Below are positions 34,459-42,848 of a stretch of DNA of 64,000 nucleotides, one piece after another. Source of the DNA: Methylobacterium gnaphalii (GTDB lineage: Bacteria; Pseudomonadota; Alphaproteobacteria; Rhizobiales; Beijerinckiaceae). Position 1 is the stretch's first letter. Each line of letters begins with the position of its first letter. The notes beneath the pieces were generated by a model. That model saw nothing but the letters and a program-made list of their open reading frames with translations. It was not told the DNA's origin and made no database searches. The translations under genes and the position numbers were made by a program. The stretch covers positions 1-64,000 of the forward strand of contig NZ_BJZV01000003.1 of assembly GCF_007992215.1 (NCBI RefSeq), in the 5' to 3' direction.

Positions 34459-36561
34459 GTGGGCCGAAACGTGGCCAGCTGTTCAGAGGAAGCGTTGCTG
34501 AACCTGGTCCACCGCTTTCTTTACGGTTCGTCCGACAGTATCGCCGCCTGCCGCGGTCCTATGGCCGCGTCCGAGAACCGAGACGGCATGAGCCAAGGGC
34601 CAGCCCTGTCCGCCGACGACCACGGTGTCGCCGATTGGCCCGACGGACCTGCGCCGGCGCCACTGCCCGATTCCCTCCCGGATGGCCGCCCCTGGCCGCG
34701 TATCGGCGTGGTCATCCTTGGTGACGATGCGGATGCCGATAGGGCGACGACGCTCGCCTCGATTGAAGGTCAGGGCTACCCGCAGCTCCAGCATCGGGTG
34801 TGCGGGACCAGCCCGGTTGGCCCGATGGATGCGGATTATCTCCTCTGGCTGCGGGCCGGTGATCTGCTGGCGCCGGGCGCACTCGCAGCGCTCTGTCTCG
34901 AGGCAGTGTTGTCGAACGCCGGTGCGGTGGCCGGCCTGCGCGTGCTGTTCGCGCGCGGCGTCCACGGCCTCGACCTGCTCGGCGAACCTGCTGCGTCATG
35001 CGGGGAGCAGGCGTCGTTCGGTTGCGGCGACATCCTCGTCTCGCGTGATGCTCTCGACCACCTCAGCCTCCCCTCAGACCGCGCACTGCCCTCCTCGGCT
35101 CAGCTCTGGTCCCAACTCGCCGCGGCCGGGATTCGGCGCTCGCGGATCGGGCGGCCGGTGCTGCTCGCGCGCGATGCCGTCGGCACCTGCTTGCCGTCCC
35201 CCCTGTCCATCGTGTCCCTGACCGATCTCGGCTATGGCGGCGGGGCCGGCATCGCCCATCGCCGCCTCGCCGAGGCGCTGGATCTGGCGGGGCATCGAGT
35301 CACGCATCTCAGGCTGGCCGACGAGTCGCCCCCTGCCGCGGCCGAATGGACCGACCAATTTCCGCGCACCGAGGCGGCGATTCTCGCCAGCGGACACGAC
35401 CTCGTCCTCGTGGGCAATCTCCACGGGGCGACGCGGGGTGCAGGCCTCGTCGGACGTCTGGCCTCAGCGCTGCCGACGGTGATCGCCCTGCACGATCTCT
35501 TCCCGCTTACGGGACGATGCGCACATCCCAAGGACTGCCCGGTGATCGCGGACGGCTGCGACGCGCGTTGCCCAACACCGGCCGAGTACCCGCAACTCGC
35601 CCCAGGTCGCATTGCCGGCGCCTTCGCTGCGAAGAGGCAGGCCCTCCACGCGCCGCTGCTTCTTGCCAATTCCGATTGGACCAGGGCGCGGACTCAGGCG
35701 CTCGCGCCCGGAGGCACCTCCATCGCACCCATCCGGCTGGCCTTCCCTACCGGGGTGTTCCGCCCGCGCGACCGGGCCGCCCTCCGTCGCGGGCTCGGCC
35801 TGCCGGAGCATGACATCCTCGTGCTGTTCGCCGCCGTGATCGCCGATGCGCCCGACAAGGGTTTCGACGATCTCGTCGCCACCATCGCGCGGGTGGCCCG
35901 GCCTGGCATCGGCTTCGTTGCCATCGGTCGTCTCGATGATCCCTCCGTCTTCGGACTCCCCGGCCTGCACGTGCCTGGCCCGATCGGTGACGAGGAGACG
36001 CTGGCGCAATGGTACGCAGCCTGCGACGTCTACCTCACGGCGAGCCGACTCGAGACCCTCGGTCAGACCCCGATCGAGGCGGGCTTGTGCGGCACGCCCA
36101 CGGTGGCTTACCGAGCCACCGGCCTGACCTCGGCCGTCATCGACGGCGTCACCGGCATCCTCGTCGAGCCGCGCGAGGGTGCCTTGGCAGACGGCCTGAA
36201 CCGGCTGATCGAAGATGCAGCCTTCCGCCAGCGTCTGGGTGCCTTCGCCCGCATCGTGCTGGAGAGCCGCTTCAGCCACGCAGCGGCCGCCGTGTCGCTG
36301 CACGACGCCCTCGCCGGCTGGCCGGGGATGCCGGTCGTGACGCCGGTCGCACGGCACGGCTTCCGCCCGGAGATGCTCGGGCAGTTCGCCTTCGCCAGGG
36401 ATCGCCGAGCCGGGGCGACCGGCCTTGTCGCCGCGCCCTCGCGGCCCACGATCCGCCTGCTGCGCCGGGCGAAGCAGGCCGTGTTCGGCCGCGTCATGCC
36501 GCTCTGGATGCGCCGGGTGCTCTACGCCACCACCCTGCTGCGCCATAGGGTCTCCCGATGA
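34459..36561 (+). CDS. large glycosyltransferase: degenerate GT2-like N terminus, GT4-like C terminus
   Basis: Up to 700 residues; the start is uncertain (GTG 34459, ATG 34561 or ATG 34588). Residues 80-200 resemble a GT-A/GT2 domain (RIGVVILGDDADADRATTL, SIEGQGYP, DADYLLWLRAGDLLAPGAL), but the metal-binding DxD position reads RAGD, so this half may be inactive. Residues 230-620 form a GT4-type GT-B domain: a Cys-rich acceptor region (HDLFPLTGRCAHPKDC), and the donor-site region ETLGQTPIEAGLCGTPTVA. It should add sugars to a surface polysaccharide. Its stop overlaps the next start (ATGA), so they are translationally coupled. Confidence 0.82.
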   Translation: MGRNVASCSEEALLNLVHRFLYGSSDSIAACRGPMAASENRDGMSQGPALSADDHGVADWPDGPAPAPLPDSLPDGRPWPRIGVVILGDDADADRATTLASIEGQGYPQLQHRVCGTSPVGPMDADYLLWLRAGDLLAPGALAALCLEAVLSNAGAVAGLRVLFARGVHGLDLLGEPAASCGEQASFGCGDILVSRDALDHLSLPSDRALPSSAQLWSQLAAAGIRRSRIGRPVLLARDAVGTCLPSPLSIVSLTDLGYGGGAGIAHRRLAEALDLAGHRVTHLRLADESPPAAAEWTDQFPRTEAAILASGHDLVLVGNLHGATRGAGLVGRLASALPTVIALHDLFPLTGRCAHPKDCPVIADGCDARCPTPAEYPQLAPGRIAGAFAAKRQALHAPLLLANSDWTRARTQALAPGGTSIAPIRLAFPTGVFRPRDRAALRRGLGLPEHDILVLFAAVIADAPDKGFDDLVATIARVARPGIGFVAIGRLDDPSVFGLPGLHVPGPIGDEETLAQWYAACDVYLTASRLETLGQTPIEAGLCGTPTVAYRATGLTSAVIDGVTGILVEPREGALADGLNRLIEDAAFRQRLGAFARIVLESRFSHAAAAVSLHDALAGWPGMPVVTPVARHGFRPEMLGQFAFARDRRAGATGLVAAPSRPTIRLLRRAKQAVFGRVMPLWMRRVLYATTLLRHRVSR

Positions 36562-37643
36562 GTGCTGCCGCGCCGCGCCGCATCTACATCGATCAGACCA
36601 ACATCCGCGGACCCGTCACCGGGATCGAACGCGTCGCCCTCGATCTGTTCGCCCCCGAGCGCCTGGCACCGCACGACGTGCGCCTGCTACGCTCCCCGAG
36701 CCTCGCCAGGATGATCCTCGATCAGCAACTCGGCCTGCCGGCGCGCGGACTCGCCGACCCGTCCGCGCTCTTTCTGTTTCCTGGCTTCCCGCCGGCACCA
36801 CTTACCGCAGTGCTCGGGCCGCGCTGCATGACTTACGTGCACGACACTTTCCTCGTTACCCGGCCGCAGGATCTGAACTGGCGTGCGCGCGCCTATATGG
36901 CGCCGAGCTTTGCGCTGGCGGCGCGGTTCGGCCGCTCGTTCCTCGTCAATTCCCGCACCACGGGCGAGGATCTGCGCAGGCTGTGCCGGCGCGACGCACT
37001 GGTGGCGCTGCTTAGGCCGGCGGTGCGGGATGTCTTCGGCCTCGGCGATCTCGCCGGTCCGGCCGCCTACCGGCCGGGCGAGCCGCTGCGGCTCCTGGCG
37101 ATCGGCACGATCGAGCCGCGCAAGAACTATCCCTCCGCCGTCGCCATCACCGCCGCGCTCAACGCGGCCGGTATTCCCGCCGAGCTGCACCTCGTCGGCC
37201 GGGTCGGCTGGGGGCGGCATACCTTCCTCGACGCGCCACCATCCTTCCTCACCCTGCACGGATATCTTGACGATACCGGCCTGCGAAGCCTCGCGGGACG
37301 CTGTCACCTCCTGCTCTCGACGGCGAAAGCCGAAGGACTCGGCCTGCCGCTCCTGGAGGTTCAGCACGGCGGCCTGCCGGTAGCGGCGCCGGCCGCAGCA
37401 GTCTTCTCCGAGGTGCTGGGCTCGTCCGGCCTGTTCATCCGTCCGGACGAGCCTGAGGATGCAGCCCAGACTTTGCTCGACTTTGCCAGCTCCGGTCGCC
37501 TCGCGCGGGCCGCCGTGACCTCGCGGGACAACGTCGCCCGCTGGAACGGGCTCGCATCGCGCGATTTCATGCGCTTCCGCGCCTTCCTGTCCGGGGACGT
37601 TGCAGCCTACGCCGAACCAGAAGCCGTCGTCCTTCCAGCGTGA
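36558..37643 (+). CDS. glycosyltransferase family 4 protein
   Basis: 361 residues, GT-B fold. The N terminus (YIDQTNIRGPVTGIERV) resembles mannosyl/rhamnosyl-transferases; the C-terminal nucleotide-sugar site includes AIGTIEPRKNYP and the Glu-containing AKAEGLGLPLLEVQHGGLPV, in which two Glu residues spaced as EX7E are typical of GT4. The enzyme works on the cytoplasmic face of the membrane. The start overlaps the previous stop by four bases. About 390 bases follow before the next gene, so the pair may form its own unit. Confidence 0.87.
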   Translation: MSAAAPRRIYIDQTNIRGPVTGIERVALDLFAPERLAPHDVRLLRSPSLARMILDQQLGLPARGLADPSALFLFPGFPPAPLTAVLGPRCMTYVHDTFLVTRPQDLNWRARAYMAPSFALAARFGRSFLVNSRTTGEDLRRLCRRDALVALLRPAVRDVFGLGDLAGPAAYRPGEPLRLLAIGTIEPRKNYPSAVAITAALNAAGIPAELHLVGRVGWGRHTFLDAPPSFLTLHGYLDDTGLRSLAGRCHLLLSTAKAEGLGLPLLEVQHGGLPVAAPAAAVFSEVLGSSGLFIRPDEPEDAAQTLLDFASSGRLARAAVTSRDNVARWNGLASRDFMRFRAFLSGDVAAYAEPEAVVLPA

Positions 37644-38035
37644 CGCGTGGGCACGGAGCCATAACACGCGGCCACATGGCGCAGCGTATTAACTACGTAC
37701 CAATCGTACAGGCGAGGCAAAAGGCAGCCGAAACCTGACTTGTTTCATGCTGGCACACGTGAGACGGCTAGACCGAGACTGTTCGAGCGCTGGACATGGT
37801 TAACAATATTGCGGTCAATGCCTGAAAAATCCGCCGATATCGTCGAGCAACCACATTAACGTGGATATGTCGCGTCTCAGTGCGGAGATCGTCTTGGCAT
37901 CCGTGTTGCGCATGGTTTCCCATTCGTTGCCGGAACGTGCCGCGGCGGCACAATCGGCGATGTGCCGAGATCAGCGCCGACCTGCCGGCTATTCCGGTGA
38001 CCGACCGGTGCCTGCCGAACCGAGGCAAGAGTGAG
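37644..38035. other. AT-rich regulatory intergenic region
   Basis: 392 bases without a gene. The part 37790-37870 is clearly AT-richer than its surroundings, with GGTTAACAATATTG and a short inverted repeat CCAC-attaac-GTGG near 37853. It probably contains the promoter of the Wzz-like gene and may bind a regulator; I could not assign one. Confidence 0.4.
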
Positions 38036-39517
38036 ATGTTCGATTTCGCCAGTCCCCTGCGCGGCGAACCGGTGAGGATGGTGGTGGCCGAGCCGGCCGC
38101 CCCCGCTCTCAGCCTGTCCTCGATCGCCCATCGCCTGTGGCGCGGTTCGGGCTTCATCGTGCTGTCCGGCTTGTTCATGGTGGCCGTGGCGGTGGCGGTG
38201 CTCGGCATGCTCACGCCGACCTATGTCTCGAGCATCCAGATCCTGATCGACCCGTCCGACCTGCGCAGCGTCGACAATGACGTCACCGTGCGCTCGCCTC
38301 AATCTGATGCAGGCGTCTCGCTTGCCGAGAGCCAGACGAAGGTCATCCAGTCGGACAACGTCCTGCGCCGTGTCGTATCCAAGCTCGGGCTCGATCGCGA
38401 CGAGGAGTTCACGAAGCCAGACACGACCAGTCCCTTCGCCGCATTCCTCAAGAATGCCCTTGGGATGATGCCGCCCCCGGCCAGCCGCGATCCCGTCAAC
38501 ATGGCGCTCGACACTCTGCGTCAGAACATCCTTGTGCGTCGGCCGGAGCGCACCTTCGTGATCGACGTCCAGGCCAAGTCGAAGGACCCGCAGAAAGCCG
38601 CCAACATCGCGAATGCGATCGGTGAGGCCTATTTCGACGAAGAGGCCAGTGCCCGGACCGAGGCCGCCAAGCGCGTCTCCGACTCGCTTACCTCACGCCT
38701 CAACACGCTGCGTGAGGCGCTCGAAGACGCCGAGGGCAAGGTTGCGAGCTACCGCGCTGCCAACAAGCTGGCGACCTCTACCGGCCGGCCGTTCAACGAT
38801 CAGCAGCTCGGCGACCTCAACCAGCAACTCGTCACCGCATCGATCCGCACGGCCGAGGCGCGCTCCCGGCTCGACCAGGCCAAGAAGATGGCGGCGGGCG
38901 ATGCCGGCACCGCTCTGCCGGAAATGCTGCAATCCCTCGAAATGCAGGCGCTGCGCCAGCAATATGCGACTCTCTCGCGCAACACCGCGGAGCTCGCGAC
39001 CCGTCTCGGCTCCAGGCATCCGGCCATGGCCGAGATGGAGGCGCAGCAACGCGACCTGCAGCGGCTGATTCAGGTTGAGAAGAGCCGGATCATCGAGGCG
39101 ACACGTAAGGATTTCGACCGGGCTGCGGCCAGCGAGGCGGCGATCCGAAAGAACATCGACCAAGTGAAGGCAGACCTCTCGAAGTCCGACCGCGCCAGCG
39201 TCGGTCTGCGCGAGCTGGAGCGTGCCGCCGAGTCCCGACGCAGCGTCTACGAGGCTTTCCTGAAGCGCTCGCGCGAGGCCGGTGAGCAGGAGCGGCTCAA
39301 CAACACCAACGTGCGCATCATCTCGACCGCGACGCCGGCCCGCATCCGCGCCTGGCCGCCCTCGCCGCGGATTGCCCTGCCGGTGGCCTTGGTGCTCGGC
39401 CTGATGCTCGGCGGGGCGATCGCCCTGCTGCTCGGGGCCGATCGTGACCGCAAGCGCGCCCGCAAGGCTCGGCGACCTTCTGCGGACACGCGCAGCCTGC
39501 GGGCGGCAGATGCGTGA
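38036..39517 (+). CDS. Wzz/GumC-type polysaccharide chain-length and export protein
   Basis: ATG 38036, preceded by GAGGCAAGAGTGAG, gives 493 residues. Two membrane helices flank a long periplasmic part: N-terminal Wzz domain (WRGSGFIVLSGLFMVAVAVAV, then TYVSSIQILIDPSDL), a coiled-coil region (about 210-400) and the GNVR-like segment LRELERAAESRRSVYEAF, then a second helix (LPVALVLGLMLGGAIALLLG). No tyrosine-kinase domain follows, unlike ExoP, so it is a polysaccharide co-polymerase of the GumC/HfsA kind. It controls chain length or couples polymerisation to export. Confidence 0.87.
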   Translation: MFDFASPLRGEPVRMVVAEPAAPALSLSSIAHRLWRGSGFIVLSGLFMVAVAVAVLGMLTPTYVSSIQILIDPSDLRSVDNDVTVRSPQSDAGVSLAESQTKVIQSDNVLRRVVSKLGLDRDEEFTKPDTTSPFAAFLKNALGMMPPPASRDPVNMALDTLRQNILVRRPERTFVIDVQAKSKDPQKAANIANAIGEAYFDEEASARTEAAKRVSDSLTSRLNTLREALEDAEGKVASYRAANKLATSTGRPFNDQQLGDLNQQLVTASIRTAEARSRLDQAKKMAAGDAGTALPEMLQSLEMQALRQQYATLSRNTAELATRLGSRHPAMAEMEAQQRDLQRLIQVEKSRIIEATRKDFDRAAASEAAIRKNIDQVKADLSKSDRASVGLRELERAAESRRSVYEAFLKRSREAGEQERLNNTNVRIISTATPARIRAWPPSPRIALPVALVLGLMLGGAIALLLGADRDRKRARKARRPSADTRSLRAADA

Positions 39518-39527
39518 GCCGACCCTC

Positions 39528-40298
39528 TCAGCTGGTCGCGACGAGCCCGTGGTGGCGCGCAGCCTCGGCCACCGTCATCACCGGAATGCCGTGCTCTGCC
39601 AGCAGGCCGAGCGTCTCGTCGAGCAGGTGTGGCGTGGCGCCCATGGGCGTCGGCTCATCCGCGATGTCGTGTGTGTACAGGATCAGCCAGCCCCGACGCG
39701 CGACGGTCCTGCGCAGGATCCGGCGCAGCCGGTCATGATCCATCACGGTGTCGAACAGGCCGTAGGCCCCGAGCATGGCCGGGTCGACGCGTCCCGCATT
39801 GGGATGCTCGTAGATCGTCCGGCAGGTATCGAAGCGCTGGGCGAGCATGCGCTTCTGAATCAGGCCGACATCGCCGAACGGATAGCAGAAATTACGCGGC
39901 GCCCGGCCGCAGATCTCGGCGATCATGGCGCTGGAGACCTCGCATTCCCGCAGGAGGTCGAGGCCGCGCAGCGACTGCACGTTGACATGCCGGGCAGTGT
40001 GGCAGCCGATCTCGTGGCCGGCCTCCGACAGGTCGCGGATGCGCGCACGATCGGCCACACGCCAATAGCGGTCCTGCCGCCCGCACAAGGCGGCCGCGAC
40101 GAAGTAGGTTGCGCGCGCGTCGTGCCGGTCGAGGATTGCGGCGCCTGTCGTGGCCGCACTCTCGGGCACGTCATCGAAGGTGATGCTGGCAACTGGCCCA
40201 TCTCCGCGCAGCGTACGGCGATGCCCAGGCACGGCACGGGCGAGAAGCCGCCAAAGCTGGCGGTCGCGACCGCCCGACCAGCCTCGTTCGATCGTGCC
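39528..40298 (-). CDS. polysaccharide deacetylase (NodB/CE4 family)
   Basis: 256 residues from ATG 40298 (a GTG at 40331 is an alternative). CE4 motifs are complete: SITFDDVPES with catalytic/metal Asp43 and Asp44, the metal-binding HTARH with His101 and His105, the CYPFGD segment and the C-terminal LYTHD. It should remove N-acetyl groups from a polymer or lipid-linked sugar. It lies on the opposite strand within the polysaccharide locus; in Caulobacter the related HfsH deacetylates holdfast. There is no signal peptide, so a cytoplasmic or lipid-linked substrate is possible. Confidence 0.85.
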   Translation of the reverse strand, partial: GTIERGWSGGRDRQLWRLLARAVPGHRRTLRGDGPVASITFDDVPESAATTGAAILDRHDARATYFVAAALCGRQDRYWRVADRARIRDLSEAGHEIGCHTARHVNVQSLRGLDLLRECEVSSAMIAEICGRAPRNFCYPFGDVGLIQKRMLAQRFDTCRTIYEHPNAGRVDPAMLGAYGLFDTVMDHDRLRRILRRTVARRGWLILYTHDIADEPTPMGATPHLLDETLGLLAEHGIPVMTVAEAARHHGLVATS

Positions 40299-40426
40299 CA
40301 TCGCCGTGTCGTTCAAAACCCGCTGACCCACGTCGCGTTCAATGCGCTGCGGCAGAACCGTCGGCCCCGCGTCGTCCAGCCGGTCGGACAGCCGCGGTCC
40401 AATGCCGTTTCGTCGGGATCGTCAGC

Positions 40427-41224
40427 ATGAGTGTTCGCCTGTTCGGGACGACGTTCACCACGGCGAGCGCGGGAGACGTGATTGACGCTGCGGCCGCGCT
40501 GCCGCGCACCTGTCCCCGCCTCATCGTCACGGCCAATGTGGACCACATCGTCATCCTGGCCGAAAACGCAGCATTTCGAAAGGCCTATGACGGGGCTGCA
40601 ATGCGCACCCTGGACGGCATGCCGCTGGTGTGGCTGGCCCGGATCAGCGGTGCGCGCAACGTCCGCCGCATCACCGGCCACGACCTGATTGCCGCCGCTC
40701 TGACAGCACCTCAGCCGAGCGGGCGCCGGGTGTTCGTGATCGGATCGAGCGATCTTGTCGGTGCGCGGGCCGCAGCGGCCTTCGTGGCGGCTGGACTGCC
40801 CGCGGACGCGGTGGCGAGCACGACGCCTCCTTTCGGATTCGAGGAGGACGAGCCCTATTCGCTCCGCCTCGCCGCGGAGATCAGCGCGCACGGGACGACC
40901 CTGCTCATCCTCGGGGTCGGGGCACCGAAATCCGAGATCTGGGTCGATCGCTATGGGCCGGAACTGGGTGATCCGGTGACGCTGGCCGTCGGCGAGGCCT
41001 TGAACGTCGCGACCGGACTGGTGCCGCGGGCGCCAGCCCTGATGCAGCGGCTGTGCCTCGAATGGTTCTTTCGGTTCCTGCACGCGCCGCGCCGGCTGTT
41101 CCCGCGCTATTTCCTGCGCTCGTGGCGGTTCCTCAAGATCGCCGCCGCCTCGCGCGGCCGCGACAGCATCGATTCGGCGCTGGGACGGCAAGGCCGGACC
41201 GCCTCCTGGTCGCCTCGGGCATGA
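40427..41224 (+). CDS. WecG/TagA/CpsF family glycosyltransferase
   Basis: 265 residues with the conserved family blocks: an early segment with TANVDHIVILAENAAFRKAY, the catalytic region AMRTLDGMPLVW, and the later LLILGVGAPKSEIWVDRY. The Asp in TLDGMP corresponds to the invariant Asp of TagA. The C terminus is basic and hydrophobic (WFFRFLHAPRRLFPRYFLRSW), which is the membrane-docking tail of this family. It transfers a hexosamine/uronic sugar to a lipid-linked acceptor. The gene is divergent from the deacetylase, as hfsJ and hfsH are neighbours in holdfast loci. Confidence 0.88.
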   Translation: MSVRLFGTTFTTASAGDVIDAAAALPRTCPRLIVTANVDHIVILAENAAFRKAYDGAAMRTLDGMPLVWLARISGARNVRRITGHDLIAAALTAPQPSGRRVFVIGSSDLVGARAAAAFVAAGLPADAVASTTPPFGFEEDEPYSLRLAAEISAHGTTLLILGVGAPKSEIWVDRYGPELGDPVTLAVGEALNVATGLVPRAPALMQRLCLEWFFRFLHAPRRLFPRYFLRSWRFLKIAAASRGRDSIDSALGRQGRTASWSPRA

Positions 41225-41310
41225 TCTGCCGACGGCTCAAAGAGTTGGAGCAGATCTCAAGCGAAAACCCGTTGCCGCTTCTTCGAGGGTGGCTCTAGAG
41301 CCGTCACCGC

Positions 41311-41916
41311 TCAGGCCGAGGTAATGAGTTCGGGCCGCCCGACGCCGGCCCGTCCGAACAGGTCCGCGTGCCGCAGCCTGAGCGCGAGGATCAGTGTCAG
41401 GGTCTTCAGGTCAGTGATCTCGCCGGCATCGCTCATCGCCGCGAGGGCCGACAGCGGCATCTCCACCACGGTGATGTCCTCGCCCTCCTCGGCAAGGCCA
41501 CCGCCCTCGCCGATCCTGTCGCTCTCATCATAAGCCCCCAGGAAGAGCTGCATCCGCTCCGTCGAGATGCCCGGCATGCTCCAGACCGAGGCGACCGGCT
41601 CCAGCCGCCTGAGCCGCAGCCCGGTCTCCTCGTAGGCCTCGCGGCGCGCGCCCTCCTCGGCATCGGCCTCATCGAGCAGGCCGGCCGGCGCCTCGATAAG
41701 ATCAGTGACCCCTTCGGCATAGAAGATCGGGGCACGGAACTGCTGAATCAGCAGCGCAACGCGGCGTTCGGGATCATAGGGCAGCACGCAAACCGCCCGA
41801 CCATGGTCTTCGATCTCGCGGCTGCGGCGCGAGCCGTCGGGCATGGTCAGGTCGGCAACGAGAACAGTGCTCCAGCCCTCGTGGACGGTGCGGGTGCCTC
41901 GGATCGAGGGGGCCAT
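41311..41916 (-). CDS. Nudix hydrolase, ADP-ribose/GDP-mannose pyrophosphatase type
   Basis: 201 residues. The Nudix box is recognisable as GLLDEADAEEGARREAYEET, ending in the catalytic REAYEETGL, and is preceded by LIEAPAG as in NudF/NudK proteins. Nudix enzymes of this group hydrolyse ADP-ribose or GDP-mannose to a nucleotide and sugar phosphate. NudK-like activity would fit the neighbouring polysaccharide genes, but the link is only by position. ATG at 41916. Confidence 0.87.
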   Translation of the reverse strand: MAPSIRGTRTVHEGWSTVLVADLTMPDGSRRSREIEDHGRAVCVLPYDPERRVALLIQQFRAPIFYAEGVTDLIEAPAGLLDEADAEEGARREAYEETGLRLRRLEPVASVWSMPGISTERMQLFLGAYDESDRIGEGGGLAEEGEDITVVEMPLSALAAMSDAGEITDLKTLTLILALRLRHADLFGRAGVGRPELITSA

Positions 41917-42025
41917 GGCGTCTCCGGTGATGGCTGCATCCGGCGCATGCCCTAGGGGGCGATCCGTACGCCAATGAGGCAGTGGCGCACCTGGGGCGCA
42001 GAACTTTGCGGAGTGTGGCTTTCGT

Positions 42026-42274
42026 TCAATCCGACGCAGCGCGAAGCACGAACCGCGTCACGGCCCCGTCCCGCGTCTGGAATTCGAGGCGCGCCCCCTC
42101 TTCGCGGGCGGCGTTGGGGATGTCGATCGCGGCGAGCGGATCGGTCGCCGTCACGGCGAGGCGTGCACCGGGCAGCAGGGCGCGTAGAGCCTTGCGGGTA
42201 CGCAGGGCCGGCAGAGGGCATTTAAGGCCGGTCAGATCGAGGGAGATCGGCGCGGCCTCGGGGACATCGGACAT
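42026..42274 (-). CDS. TusA family sulfurtransferase
   Basis: 82 residues from ATG 42274. The family motif LTGLKCPLPALR carries the persulfide-forming Cys19 followed by CPLP. The fold is a small alpha/beta sandwich that relays sulfur to tRNA 2-thiouridine or molybdenum-cofactor enzymes. A single gene, it lies between the Nudix gene and an exported Gly/Tyr-rich protein gene on the same strand. The GTG five codons upstream is possible but unneeded. Confidence 0.87.
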   Translation of the reverse strand: MSDVPEAAPISLDLTGLKCPLPALRTRKALRALLPGARLAVTATDPLAAIDIPNAAREEGARLEFQTRDGAVTRFVLRAASD

Positions 42275-42348
42275 GCTTGGGCATAGCACGAAAACCCCGC
42301 CGACGGCCTTAGCCGTTGGCAGGGTCGTTCAGGATCGTGCAGCCCGGC

Positions 42349-42711
42349 TCAGTAACCGTAGGGGTAGTAGCCGTAGCCATAGGCCGGATACCCGTAAGCC
42401 GGGTAGGCGTAGGCCGGCCTGCCGTAGTAGCCGTAATCGTAATAGCCGTAGCGCGGGGCTGCGCTCGCCGCGATGGCGCCGCCGATGATACCGAGCGCTG
42501 CGCCGGCGGCGAGGGCTCCGCCGTAGCCGCCGCGGCGATAGCCATAATAACCGCCACGGCGCCAGTAGACGTGATCGACCGTGGTGTTGGCCCCGCCGAC
42601 CTTGGCGGAGCTCAGCGCCGGAAGTGGCGCCGCCTGGGCTGCGGGAAGGGTCGCGGCCGTCATGCCCGCGGCGGTCAGGCCGGCGAGGGCGAAGGTGGTG
42701 AAGCGCGACAT
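42349..42711 (-). CDS. Gly/Tyr-rich exported protein
   Basis: 120 residues from ATG 42711. A signal peptide (MSRFTTFALAGLTAAGMTAAT) is followed by about 20 ordinary residues and then a Gly/Tyr/Pro-rich tail with repeated YGYY, YPAYGYPAYG and GRPAYAYPAYG units. A hydrophobic GALAAGAALGIIGGAIAAS segment lies between, which could span or enter a membrane. Low-complexity tails like this occur in small secreted proteins of Hyphomicrobiales. The long open frame that continues to 43845 overlies gshA and is not real. Confidence 0.7.
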   Translation of the reverse strand: MSRFTTFALAGLTAAGMTAATLPAAQAAPLPALSSAKVGGANTTVDHVYWRRGGYYGYRRGGYGGALAAGAALGIIGGAIAASAAPRYGYYDYGYYGRPAYAYPAYGYPAYGYGYYPYGY

Positions 42712-42848
42712 GGCGCGTATCTCCGTTGGCTGATCAAACCACCTTAACAATTCGCATATCCGGCACCTCGTTCCCGGCCGCGCCGGAACGCGCAGAAGGC
42801 GCGTGTGATCACGCACCTCCCGGCTCACTGTCAGAGCCGCGATAGGCC

